Shown: piece by piece, positions 18,597 through 26,198 of the stretch
How positions within the stretch are numbered: position 1 is the first letter of the stretch
Layout of the letters: every line of letters begins with the position of its first letter
Assembly: GCF_012999535.1 (NCBI RefSeq)
Contig: NZ_JABBWV010000012.1
Coordinates: forward strand, 62,001 to 126,000
From: Microbispora sp. H11081
GTDB lineage: Bacteria > Actinomycetota > Actinomycetes > Streptosporangiales > Streptosporangiaceae
Length of the DNA stretch: 64,000 nucleotides
Reading direction: 5' to 3'
Program-made: the position numbers and the translations under genes
Notes under the pieces: model-generated
What the model was told of the DNA's origin: nothing
Databases searched by the model: none
What the model saw: only the letters and a program-made list of their open reading frames with translations

Positions 18597-19474
18597 GCAC
18601 ACCCGCGCTGGACGCGGCGCTCGCCCCCGCCGCCGGGCCCGCGGACGCCGCCGAGGCGGAGCCGGCCAGGAGCGGAAGGGCGGCCGGCCCGCGCCGGTGG
18701 GCGGTCAGGCTCGGCTCCCTGGCGGTCGTCGCCGGGCTGTGGCAGTGGCTGACCGCCGCGGACGCCCGCGTCGGGCTGCGGTTCGACCGGCTGCCCTCGC
18801 CCGCCGAGGTCGCGGCGGAGCTCGGCAGGCAGCTGGGCACCTCGATCTACTACCTCGACCTGGCCCAGAGCATGATGCGCATCCTCACCGGGTTCGCGCT
18901 GGCGGCCGTCGCCGGCATCGCCCTGGGCGTGCTGGTGGCCCGGTCCCGGTGGGCAGGCGACCTGCTGCTGCCGCCCATCGAGGTCGTCCGGCCGATCCCG
19001 GCGATCGCCCTCGTCCCGATCGCGATCCTGGTGTTCCCCAGCGACGAGCAGGGCATCGTGTTCATCACGTTCGCCGCGGCGTTCTTCCCGATCATGGTGA
19101 GCACGCGGCACGCCGTACGGGCGCTGCCGACGCTGTGGGAGGACGCGGTCCGCACCATGGGCGGCGGGCGTGCGCACGTGCTGTGGAACGTCGTGCTCCC
19201 CGGCACGCTGCCGGGCGTCTTCGGCGGGCTGTCCGTCGGCATGGGCGTCGCCTGGATCTGCGTGATCTCCGCCGAGATGATCTCCGGGGAGTTCGGCGTC
19301 GGCTACCGCACCTGGCACGCCTACACGGTGGTCGACTACCCGGCGGTGCTCGTTGGGATGGCGTCGATCGGCCTGCTCGGCTGGATCACCTCGGCCGCCA
19401 TCGAGCTGGTCGGCCGGCGGCTCACCCGGTGGCTGCCCAGGGTCGGCGAGGACGCGGAAGGGAGCTCCCGATGA
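18593..19474 (+). CDS. ABC transporter permease, SsuC/TauC type
   Basis: 293 residues. A 45-residue Ala/Arg-rich N-terminus is followed by about six membrane segments and the BPD_transp_1 signature: TRHAVRALPTLWEDAVRTMG and VVLPGTLPGVFGGLSVGMG. It forms the channel for the binding protein encoded just upstream. ATGA overlaps at both ends show tight coupling. Confidence 0.92.
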   Translation: MSTPALDAALAPAAGPADAAEAEPARSGRAAGPRRWAVRLGSLAVVAGLWQWLTAADARVGLRFDRLPSPAEVAAELGRQLGTSIYYLDLAQSMMRILTGFALAAVAGIALGVLVARSRWAGDLLLPPIEVVRPIPAIALVPIAILVFPSDEQGIVFITFAAAFFPIMVSTRHAVRALPTLWEDAVRTMGGGRAHVLWNVVLPGTLPGVFGGLSVGMGVAWICVISAEMISGEFGVGYRTWHAYTVVDYPAVLVGMASIGLLGWITSAAIELVGRRLTRWLPRVGEDAEGSSR

Positions 19475-20232
19475 GCACTCCCGCGATGGAGACCGCACGC
19501 GCGGACGCCGGGCTCGCCATCCGGCTCGACGGGGTATCGCTCGGCTACGGGCGGCAGGCCGTGCTGCGCGACCTGCGCCTCGACATCACCCCCGGCGAGG
19601 TCCTGGTGCTCGTGGGGCCGTCAGGATCGGGCAAGTCCACCGTCCTGCGGGCGATCGCGGGGCTGCTGACGCCGCGCGCCGGCCGGGTGCTCGCCGAGGG
19701 AGTGCCGGTCACCGGGCCGTCGTCCTCCCGGGCGATGGTCTTCCAGGACGACGCGCTGCTGCCCTGGCGCACGGTCCGGCGCAACGTCGAACTGCCGCTG
19801 CGCATCCGTGGCGTGCCGAGGCGGGAGCGCAGGGCGGCGGCCGAGAGCTGGATCGCCCGCGTCGGCCTCGCCGGCTGCGAGGACCGGCTGCCGAGAGAGC
19901 TGTCCGGCGGCATGCGGCAGCGCGTGCAACTCGCCAGGTCGCTGGCGGGCGCGCCGCGCGCCGTGCTCATGGACGAGCCATTCGGCGCGCTGGACGCGCA
20001 GACCAGGGGCGAGATGCAGCGCCTGCTGCTGGACGTGCTCCGCGGCACCCTCGCCACGGTCGTCTTCGTCACCCACGACGTGGACGAGGCGCTGCTGCTC
20101 GCGGACAGGGTCGTCGTGCTCGGACGTCGCGGCGGGCACGGCGGCATCGCGTGCGTCCTGCCCGTGCCGGAGCCGCGCACCCCCGACATCGACCGCGCCG
20201 GGCTGCGGGCCCGCATCATCGAGGAGCTGTGA
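19471..20232 (+). CDS. ABC transporter ATPase, SsuB/TauB type
   Basis: 253 residues. Walker A GPSGSGKST, Q-loop VFQDDALLPWRTVRRNV, signature ELSGGMRQRVQLARSL, Walker B AVLMDEPFGALD and the switch His in VTHDVDEALLL are all present. The Q-loop wording DDALLPW is typical of nitrate/sulfonate/taurine importers. It energises the permease encoded upstream. The stop is immediately followed by the flavoprotein gene. Confidence 0.93.
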   Translation: MSTPAMETARADAGLAIRLDGVSLGYGRQAVLRDLRLDITPGEVLVLVGPSGSGKSTVLRAIAGLLTPRAGRVLAEGVPVTGPSSSRAMVFQDDALLPWRTVRRNVELPLRIRGVPRRERRAAAESWIARVGLAGCEDRLPRELSGGMRQRVQLARSLAGAPRAVLMDEPFGALDAQTRGEMQRLLLDVLRGTLATVVFVTHDVDEALLLADRVVVLGRRGGHGGIACVLPVPEPRTPDIDRAGLRARIIEEL

Positions 20233-20234
20233 AA

Positions 20235-23036
20235 GTGGACATCCCTTCCCTGGACGACCGCACGCGTCTGGAGTGCGAGGTCCTGGTGGTCGGCGGCGGC
20301 ACCGCGGGCACCATGGCCGCGATCACCGCCGCGGAGCGCGGAGCCGACGTGATCCTGCTGGAGAAGGCGCACGTACGGCACAGCGGCGCGCTGGCGATGG
20401 GCATGGACGGCGTGAACAACGCGGTCATCCCCGGCAAGGCCACGCCCGAGGACTACGTCGCCGAGATCACCAGGGCCAACGACGGGGTGGTCAACCAGCG
20501 TACGGTCCACCAGACGGCCACGCGCGGCTACGACATGGTCCGGCGGCTGGAGCGCTACGGCGTGAAGTTCGAGAAGAACGAGCACGGCGAGTACGCGGTG
20601 CGCCGGGTGCACCGGTCGGGCAGCTACGTCCTGCCCATGCCGGAGGGCAAGGACGTCAAGAAGGTCCTCTACCGGGTGCTGCGCCGCCGCGACATCCGCG
20701 AGAAGGTGCGGATCGAGAACCGGGTCATGCCGGTCCGCGTGCTGACGAGCGGGGGCAGGGCCGTCGGCGTCGCCGGGTTCGACACCCGCTCCGGCCGGTT
20801 CGTCACGGTCGCGGCCGGCGCGGTGATCCTCGCCACCGGCGCGTGCGGCCGGCTCGGCCTGCCCGCCAGCGGCTACCTGTACGGCACGTACGAGAACCCG
20901 ACCAACGCCGGCGACGGGTACGCGATGGCCTACCACGCGGGCGCGGAGCTCAGCGGCATCGAGTGCTTCCAGATCAACCCGCTCATCAAGGACTACAACG
21001 GCCCCGCCTGCGCGTACGTCGCCAACCCCTTCGGCGGTTACCAGGTCAACGCCGAGGGGGAGCGGTTCGTCGACTGCGACTACTGGTCCGGTCAGATGAT
21101 GGCGGAGGTGGCCAGGGAGATCGAGTCGGCGCGTGGCCCGATCTACCTCAAGACCACCCACCTGCCGGACGAGACGCTCACGGCGCTGGAGAACATCCTG
21201 CACACGACGGAGCGGCCCACCCGGGGCACCTTCCACGCGGGGCGCGGGCACGACTACCGGACCCACGACATCGAGATGCACATCTCGGAGATCGGGCTGT
21301 GCGGCGGCCACTCGGCCTCGGGCGTCTGGGTGGACGAGAACGGCGCCACCACCGTCCCCGGCCTGTACGCCGCGGGCGACCTGGCCTGCGTGCCGCACAA
21401 CTACATGATCGGGGCGTTCGTGTTCGGCGACCTCGCGGGGGCACACGCCGCCGAGCACCACCGCGCGCCGGACGGCCTGCCGGAGGACCAGATCGCCGAC
21501 GCGCACGAGCTGGTCTACCGCCCGCTGCGCGACCCGGACGGCCCGCCGCAGCAGCAGGTGGAGTACAAGCTGCGCCGGTTCGTCAACGACTACGTCGCCC
21601 CGCCGAAGACCGCGAGGAAGCTGGACATCGCGGTGGAGACGTTCGAGCGGATGCGTGACGAGATCGCGGCCATGGGCGCCAGGACCCCGCACGAGCTGAT
21701 GCGCTGCGCCGAGGTGACGTTCATCAGGGACTGCGCGGAGATGGCCGCCAGGTCCTCGCTTGTCCGCACCGAGAGCAGGTGGGGCCTCTACCACGAGCGC
21801 GCCGACCTGCCCGAGCGCGACGACGACGAGTGGCTCTACCACCTCAACCTGCGCAAGAACGCCGACGGGGCGATGGAGTTCGTCAAGCGCCCGGTCGAGC
21901 CGTACATCGTGCCCGTGGAGGGCTTCACCCCGCGCGAGGCCGAGCCCGTCCTGGTCGGGGCGTACGGCGGCCCGGCGGGCCCGGCGCGGCGCAGGGCGGG
22001 CGGGCGGCTCGCGGTGGAGGCGATCGGGCGCTCGCCGCGCATCCTCGAACTCCTGCGGCTGGCCGACGGCGAGCCGACGCTGGACCAGATCACCCCCTAT
22101 CTGGAGGACGCCGATCCCAAGGTCCGCAGGGCGGCCGTCGCGACGCTGACCGAGACCGCGCCAAGGGGAGTGGAGAGCGCGCTCGCCCGGGCGCTGGCCG
22201 ACCCGCACGGCACGGTGCGGCGGGCCGCCGCGACCGGCCTGCGGGAACTGGTCGAGGTGCTGCCCGCGACCGCCGGGTTCGGCGCGGCGCTGCGCGCCGT
22301 CGCCGGTTACTCCGAAGCGGGCGGAGCGGAGGCCGCGGCCGGCGGGGCGCGCGCGGGCGGTGCGGTCGCCGGCGGGACGGGGGATCCGCTCGTCCGCGCG
22401 GCCGTGCTCGACGTCCTGCGGGCGCTGCGCCTCGGTGACGCCGGTCTGTTCGAGGCGGCGCTGGCGGACGCCGACACGCGGGTGCGGATCGAGGCGGTCA
22501 GAGGGCTGGTCGCGCTCGACGACGCGGCGCGGGTGGCGCTCGCCGCCGGTGACGAGGACCGCGAGGTGCGCGTCTGGGCGGCCAGAGGGCTCGGCATCGT
22601 CGGCCTGGCCGACGGCGCCCCCGCCGTCGCGCGGCTCGCCGCGGACCAGGACCCGCTGGTCAGGGCCGCGGCGCTGGAGGCGTCCGCCGGTCTCGGCCCG
22701 GCTCTCCACGGCGAGCCGGGCTTCGCGGAGACGGTCGTACGGGCGCTGGCCGACCCGGCCTGGCAGGTGCGGGTGGGCGCGGCACGCGGACTGGCCGGCG
22801 CGACGCCGGACCTGGCGGTGGACGCGCTGGCGAAGGCGCTGGCCGACCCCCACCTCGACGTGCGCAAGGCCGCCGTGCTGTCGCTGTCGGGGTGGGCGGC
22901 GCGGCCGGAGGTGGCCGCGGCCCTGCACGGCGCCCTCGGCGACTCCGACGCCGACGTCCGCGCCTACGCCCGCAGGGCGCTGGACGCCGTGCGGTCCGGC
23001 CCTGCCGTGGCGGGGACGGTGCCGGCGGGAGTCTGA
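20235..23036 (+). CDS. AprA/fumarate-reductase-like flavoprotein fused to HEAT repeats
   Basis: About 933 residues. The N-terminal two thirds is an FAD_binding_2 flavoprotein: LVVGGGTAGTMAAITAAERGADVILLEKA split across residues 13-42, HSGALAMGMDGVNNAV, and a late GLYAAGDLACVPHNYMIGAF. This resembles adenylylsulfate-reductase alpha and fumarate-reductase subunits. From about residue 590 to the end, six or seven PBS/HEAT-type repeats follow (DPKVRRAAVATL, DPLVRAAVLDVL, DREVRVWAARGL, DADVRAYARRAL). With the ferredoxin at 16944 it probably forms an electron-transfer enzyme acting on the imported substrate; the reaction is unknown. The GTG at 20235 has GAGGAG 8 nt upstream; the GTG at 20229, overlapping the ATPase stop, is the alternative. 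Confidence 0.85.
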   Translation: MDIPSLDDRTRLECEVLVVGGGTAGTMAAITAAERGADVILLEKAHVRHSGALAMGMDGVNNAVIPGKATPEDYVAEITRANDGVVNQRTVHQTATRGYDMVRRLERYGVKFEKNEHGEYAVRRVHRSGSYVLPMPEGKDVKKVLYRVLRRRDIREKVRIENRVMPVRVLTSGGRAVGVAGFDTRSGRFVTVAAGAVILATGACGRLGLPASGYLYGTYENPTNAGDGYAMAYHAGAELSGIECFQINPLIKDYNGPACAYVANPFGGYQVNAEGERFVDCDYWSGQMMAEVAREIESARGPIYLKTTHLPDETLTALENILHTTERPTRGTFHAGRGHDYRTHDIEMHISEIGLCGGHSASGVWVDENGATTVPGLYAAGDLACVPHNYMIGAFVFGDLAGAHAAEHHRAPDGLPEDQIADAHELVYRPLRDPDGPPQQQVEYKLRRFVNDYVAPPKTARKLDIAVETFERMRDEIAAMGARTPHELMRCAEVTFIRDCAEMAARSSLVRTESRWGLYHERADLPERDDDEWLYHLNLRKNADGAMEFVKRPVEPYIVPVEGFTPREAEPVLVGAYGGPAGPARRRAGGRLAVEAIGRSPRILELLRLADGEPTLDQITPYLEDADPKVRRAAVATLTETAPRGVESALARALADPHGTVRRAAATGLRELVEVLPATAGFGAALRAVAGYSEAGGAEAAAGGARAGGAVAGGTGDPLVRAAVLDVLRALRLGDAGLFEAALADADTRVRIEAVRGLVALDDAARVALAAGDEDREVRVWAARGLGIVGLADGAPAVARLAADQDPLVRAAALEASAGLGPALHGEPGFAETVVRALADPAWQVRVGAARGLAGATPDLAVDALAKALADPHLDVRKAAVLSLSGWAARPEVAAALHGALGDSDADVRAYARRALDAVRSGPAVAGTVPAGV

Positions 23037-23075
23037 CCCGGCACGGGCGGAGGCGGCCGGAGGCGTGGTAAATTC

Positions 23076-23092
23076 CATGGCTATCGAGTAGG
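23076..23092. promoter_or_regulatory. Degenerate half-site of the sulfur-island palindrome
   Basis: Only the right half is conserved (GAGTAGGTAAT, with GTAGG at 23088-23092); the left arm reads CATGG instead of CCTAC. It lies 23 nt upstream of the small gene at 23115. Reported because the extended right half GTAGGTAA matches the copies at 6415 and 35219. Confidence 0.35.
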
Positions 23093-23114
23093 TAATGAGG
23101 GAAGGGGCGCCGCC

Positions 23115-23372
23115 GTGGCCGATCTCCGCCTGTCCCCGCCGCCAGGCGGCGCCCTTCCGGACGCCGCCTCCCAGCCGCCCGCGGACCTCGCGGCCGGGAA
23201 CGCCGCCGATTCGCCCGGCGCGACCCCGGACCCTTTCCCCGGCGACACGCACTGGTACGACCTGCCGGACGACGACGCCGCCCCGGAGGAGGAGCCCGAG
23301 GAGGACGGATCCGGAACGCGGCGGCGCCGCCCGCGCCGCCTTGGCCTGTCGCGTCTCCTGTCACGACGCTGA
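23115..23372 (+). CDS. Small Pro/Asp-rich protein of unknown function
   Basis: 85 residues with no recognised family. It is rich in Pro, Ala and Asp, with a central HWYDLPDDD motif, an acidic EEEPEED run and a strongly basic [17 protein letters not shown] C-terminus. This charge split suggests a disordered adaptor or nucleic-acid-associated peptide, but nothing proves a function. The GTG start has an AGGGAAGGGG purine tract about 8 nt upstream. It follows the AprA-like flavoprotein gene by 78 nt and has its own half-palindrome, so it may be a separately controlled member of the island. It converges on the YeiH-like gene. Confidence 0.55.
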   Translation: MADLRLSPPPGGALPDAASQPPADLAAGNAADSPGATPDPFPGDTHWYDLPDDDAAPEEEPEEDGSGTRRRRPRRLGLSRLLSRR

Positions 23373-23418
23373 CGCTTCGCCGGGCGGGCCGGCCCGGGCC
23401 GGTGCGAGCAAGGCGCGT

Positions 23419-24567
23419 TCAGGTGGCGACGGTGAAGCCGCTGAACAGGAGCACGGCGAGGCCCAGGGCCAGCAGCACGTTGACCACGGTGGCGGCGGCG
23501 AAGACGGTGACGGGACGCCAGCCGGCCTCCTTGAGCGAGGCCACCCGGAACTCCAGGCCGATGCTGACGAAGGCCAGGATGAGGAACCAGGTGCGCAGGT
23601 CGTTGGCGACGCCGATGACCGCCTTGCCCTCGGCCGAGCCGACGGTGGACAGATACCAGGTGGCCAGCACCGAGGCCGCGACGAAGCCGAGCACGAACTT
23701 GGGGAACCGCCGCCACAGCTCGCCTGCGCCGGGCCGCTCGGCGCCGGGGCGGCGCTCGATCCGGAAGGCGAACCACGCGGTCAGCGCGACCACCACGACA
23801 CCGATCAGGGCGTTCTGCGTGACCTTGACGATGGTCGCGACCGCCAGCGCGTTCTCGCCTGCGAGGGCGCCCGCGGCGGTCACCGCGGCCGTCGTGTCGA
23901 TGTTGCCGCCGATCCATGCGCCCGCCACCTCCGGGCTCAGGCCGAAGGCGGAGGCCAGCGCGGGGAGCACGAAGATGGACGGCAGGGCGAACGCGATCAC
24001 CAGGCTCGCGCTGTAGGCGAGTTGCTCGCGCCTGGCCTGTACGGCTCCCGCCGCCGCGATGGCGGCGCTGACCCCGCAGATGGACACGGCGGCCGACAGC
24101 AGCGCCCGCAGCTTGTCGTCCAGCCCGAGGCGGCCGCCGAGCCACCAGGTGAACAGGAACACCGCGCTGATCAGCACGATGCCCTGGAGCACGGCGGGGC
24201 CGGCCGCGGTGACGATGACCTTCAGGTTGATGGACGCTCCGAGGAGCACGAGGCCGGTCTTGATGAAGAACTCGGTGCGGAAGCCGCCCGACAGGCGGTC
24301 GCGCAGCCCGGTCGCGGTGAGGACGGCGTTGCCCAGCAGGCCGAGGGCGATCGCGTAGACGGGATACTCGATCGCCTTCGCCAGGTCGGAGCCCGCGAAC
24401 CACTCGGGCACGTTCTTCTCCAGGGCCCTGGTGCCCGCGGCGAGTGCGAGGACGACGAGGACGCCCAGGGTGGGCCACTGCCAGGCCGCGGTCCTCGTGG
24501 TGGCGCTAGCGGTGTCGCTCGTGGTGTCGCTCGTGGTGGCGGGGGCGGCCGCCTCGCCGCTCGTCAC
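23419..24567 (-). CDS. YeiH-type putative sulfate exporter
   Basis: 382 residues, about ten membrane segments, of the Cons_hypoth698/YeiH family. Typical stretches are FFIKTGLVLLGASINL, SAAVSICGVSAAIAAAGAV, AGAWIGGNIDTTAAVTAAG and ILAFVSIGLEFRV. In known organosulfur gene clusters such proteins are proposed to export sulfate or sulfite released by desulfonation. The GTG start at 24567 overlaps the stop of the small membrane ORF at 24564-24704 (GTGA), which shows coupled translation. The Thr/Ser/Ala-rich first 30 residues are not part of the membrane core. It is divergent from the LanC-like gene, with two palindromes between them. Confidence 0.88.
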   Translation of the reverse strand: MTSGEAAAPATTSDTTSDTASATTRTAAWQWPTLGVLVVLALAAGTRALEKNVPEWFAGSDLAKAIEYPVYAIALGLLGNAVLTATGLRDRLSGGFRTEFFIKTGLVLLGASINLKVIVTAAGPAVLQGIVLISAVFLFTWWLGGRLGLDDKLRALLSAAVSICGVSAAIAAAGAVQARREQLAYSASLVIAFALPSIFVLPALASAFGLSPEVAGAWIGGNIDTTAAVTAAGALAGENALAVATIVKVTQNALIGVVVVALTAWFAFRIERRPGAERPGAGELWRRFPKFVLGFVAASVLATWYLSTVGSAEGKAVIGVANDLRTWFLILAFVSIGLEFRVASLKEAGWRPVTVFAAATVVNVLLALGLAVLLFSGFTVAT

Positions 24568-24704
24568 GGCACCAGCCCCGTCGGGATCACGCCGGTGATG
24601 ACCAGCACGAGGAGGACGAGGCCGACGATGGTGGCGGCCCAGTCCTCGTTGATCGCGGCACGGGTGTGCTCGCCGACGGTCGGGGGGTGTTGTTCGTCGC
24701 TCAC
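24564..24704 (-). CDS. Small single-span membrane protein coupled to the YeiH-like exporter
   Basis: 46 residues starting at a GTG with GAAAGG 9 nt upstream. The first 20 residues are polar, then NEDWAATIVGLVLL leads into one membrane helix ending VITGVIPTGLVP. Its stop overlaps the GTG of the exporter gene (GTGA). Long forms of YeiH-like exporters often begin with a similar E-D-W-x-A-x-x-x-G segment, so this looks like the exporter's first segment coded as a separate subunit. That comparison is from memory. Confidence 0.65.
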   Translation of the reverse strand: MSDEQHPPTVGEHTRAAINEDWAATIVGLVLLVLVITGVIPTGLVP

Positions 24705-24760
24705 GCCGGACGCCTTTCTCGGGAGTGCGAGTGTTCCGGCTCGACTGTGAGACCAAAATA

Positions 24761-24777
24761 CCTATCAAGTCAATAGG
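24761..24777. promoter_or_regulatory. Sulfur-island palindrome 3 (CCTAT-N7-ATAGG)
   Basis: CCTATCAAGTCAATAGG, perfect 5-bp arms and 7-nt spacer, 57 nt upstream of the small membrane ORF on the minus strand. On that strand a TTGACT hexamer (24774-24769) overlaps the palindrome and could be a -35. Confidence 0.7.
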
Positions 24778-24816
24778 GATTGCAGGGAAATCGGTGGAGC
24801 CCAATACTTGCTATTA

Positions 24817-24833
24817 CCTACCAGGTTTGTTGG
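24817..24833. promoter_or_regulatory. Sulfur-island palindrome 4 (CCTAC-N7-GTTGG)
   Basis: CCTACCAGGTTTGTTGG, one mismatch in the right arm. The left arm extends to TTACCTAC, the reverse complement of the GTAGGTAA seen at other copies. It ends 12 nt before the ATG of the LanC-like gene and so probably serves that gene, while the copy at 24761 serves the exporter. Confidence 0.6.
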
Positions 24834-24845
24834 ATACTAGGGACC

Positions 24846-26177
24846 ATGGGACCGGACCCGACCCGCTCCTCCGCTGAGCGTGCGGACACGCCGCTGACGG
24901 CCGCGATCATGGCGGGACGATGGATCCGTCGAGCCGCCGTCGACGACGAGCACGGGAGACGATGGCGGGCCAACCCAGACCCGTACGGCGGGCCTGCGGC
25001 GCGGGGCGGGCCGGCGTCACTCCACCCGGCGTCCCTCCATTCCGGAGCGGCCGGGATCGTGCTGTTCTTCCTGGAACTCGCCGCGGGCACCGGGCACGAG
25101 GCCTACCTGGAGGACGCCCGCGCGGGCGCCCGCCGCCTCGCGGCGACCTGGCGGCGGCAGTCGGACGTGTCGCTCCACCACGGCCTGGCAGGCGTCGTCC
25201 TCGCGCTGAGCGAGGCCGGCTGGGTGCTCGGAGAGGAGCGGTTCGAGGCCGCGGCGATCGCGGCCGCCGACACGATCGTCAGGAGCGCCCGCGCGATGGA
25301 CGACGGCGGGATCGGCTGGTCGGGGGATCCCACCCCGCGCGGCGACGGCGGCGTCGTCCTGGGGTTGCTGCGCGCCGCGGCGGCGCTGGGCGTGCCGGCC
25401 TACGAGGAGATGGCGATCGAGGCGGGACGGCGGATCGCCCGGCTGACCATCGCCCGCGAGCGGCCCGCGGCGTGCCCGGCGCTGCCCGCGGAGGCGGCCC
25501 TGCCCGGCTTTCTCGCGGGTACGGCGGGGACGGCGTTCCTCCTCGCCCACCTCTACGGCGCGACGGGTGAGGAGTCGTTCCTCGACGCGGCGCGCCGGGG
25601 CGCGGGCCTCGTCCGGGCCGCGGGTGTAGCGAGCGGGCGCGGCGTGCTGGTCACCGACCATCTGGGCTACTGCTCGGGATCCGCCGGGATCGCCCGCATG
25701 TTCTACGAGCTGCATCGGGTGACCGGCGACGGCGACGACCTGGAGTGGGTGAATCGGCTGGCCAGGGGCGTCAGGGAGTCCGGCGCGCCCTTCCGGCAGA
25801 CGGCGGGGATGTGGAACGTCGCCTGCCAGTGCTGCGGCACCGCGGGGCTGATCGAGCTGTTCGTGGGGTTATGGGCGGCGACGGGGGAGCAGGAGCACCT
25901 GGAGTTCGCCCGCAGGCTCGCCGACCACCTGATCGGCCGGGCGACCGGCTACGACGGCAGGGGCTACCGCTGGTACCAGGCGTACCGGCGGCACCGTCCC
26001 GGCGAGGTGTCGGCCGACACCGGCTACCTGACCGGAGCGGCGGGGATCGGGGCGGCCCTGCTGCATCTCGACGCCGCGGGGCAGGCGGACCGGCCGCGCC
26101 GCGTGATCCTGCTGCCCGACAACCCGTTTCCGCCCATTCCGACGCCGGCCGTCGCCCTGCGGAGGCCGGCCGGCTGA
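24846..26177 (+). CDS. Stand-alone LanC-like protein
   Basis: 443 residues forming a LanC-type alpha/alpha toroid. The zinc-site motifs are GYCSGSAG (C276) and CQCCGTAG (C329/C330), where CCG replaces the commoner CHG. Repeats of G-x-x-G motifs (HHGLAGVVLALSEAG, GFLAGTAGTAFLLAH, YLTGAAGIGAALLHLD) fit the family. LanC enzymes add thiols to dehydroamino acids, and eukaryotic LanCL proteins bind glutathione. Here there is no lantibiotic precursor or dehydratase, and the neighbours are sulfur genes, so a thiol-handling role is suggested but unproven. The start ATG has only a weak AGGGA nearby. The molybdoenzyme gene follows after 21 nt. Confidence 0.85.
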   Translation: MGPDPTRSSAERADTPLTAAIMAGRWIRRAAVDDEHGRRWRANPDPYGGPAARGGPASLHPASLHSGAAGIVLFFLELAAGTGHEAYLEDARAGARRLAATWRRQSDVSLHHGLAGVVLALSEAGWVLGEERFEAAAIAAADTIVRSARAMDDGGIGWSGDPTPRGDGGVVLGLLRAAAALGVPAYEEMAIEAGRRIARLTIARERPAACPALPAEAALPGFLAGTAGTAFLLAHLYGATGEESFLDAARRGAGLVRAAGVASGRGVLVTDHLGYCSGSAGIARMFYELHRVTGDGDDLEWVNRLARGVRESGAPFRQTAGMWNVACQCCGTAGLIELFVGLWAATGEQEHLEFARRLADHLIGRATGYDGRGYRWYQAYRRHRPGEVSADTGYLTGAAGIGAALLHLDAAGQADRPRRVILLPDNPFPPIPTPAVALRRPAG

Positions 26178-26198
26178 CATCCCAGGTGAGGAGGGCGC

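Noticed and set aside
19353-20228. Long N-terminal extension of the AprA-like flavoprotein frame
   Set aside because: It overlaps the ATPase gene fully and is low-complexity; GTG starts at 20229/20235 have the ribosome site.
19545-23252. 1235-residue antisense frame opposite the flavoprotein
   Set aside because: Shadow of the high-GC coding strand, with no domain motif.
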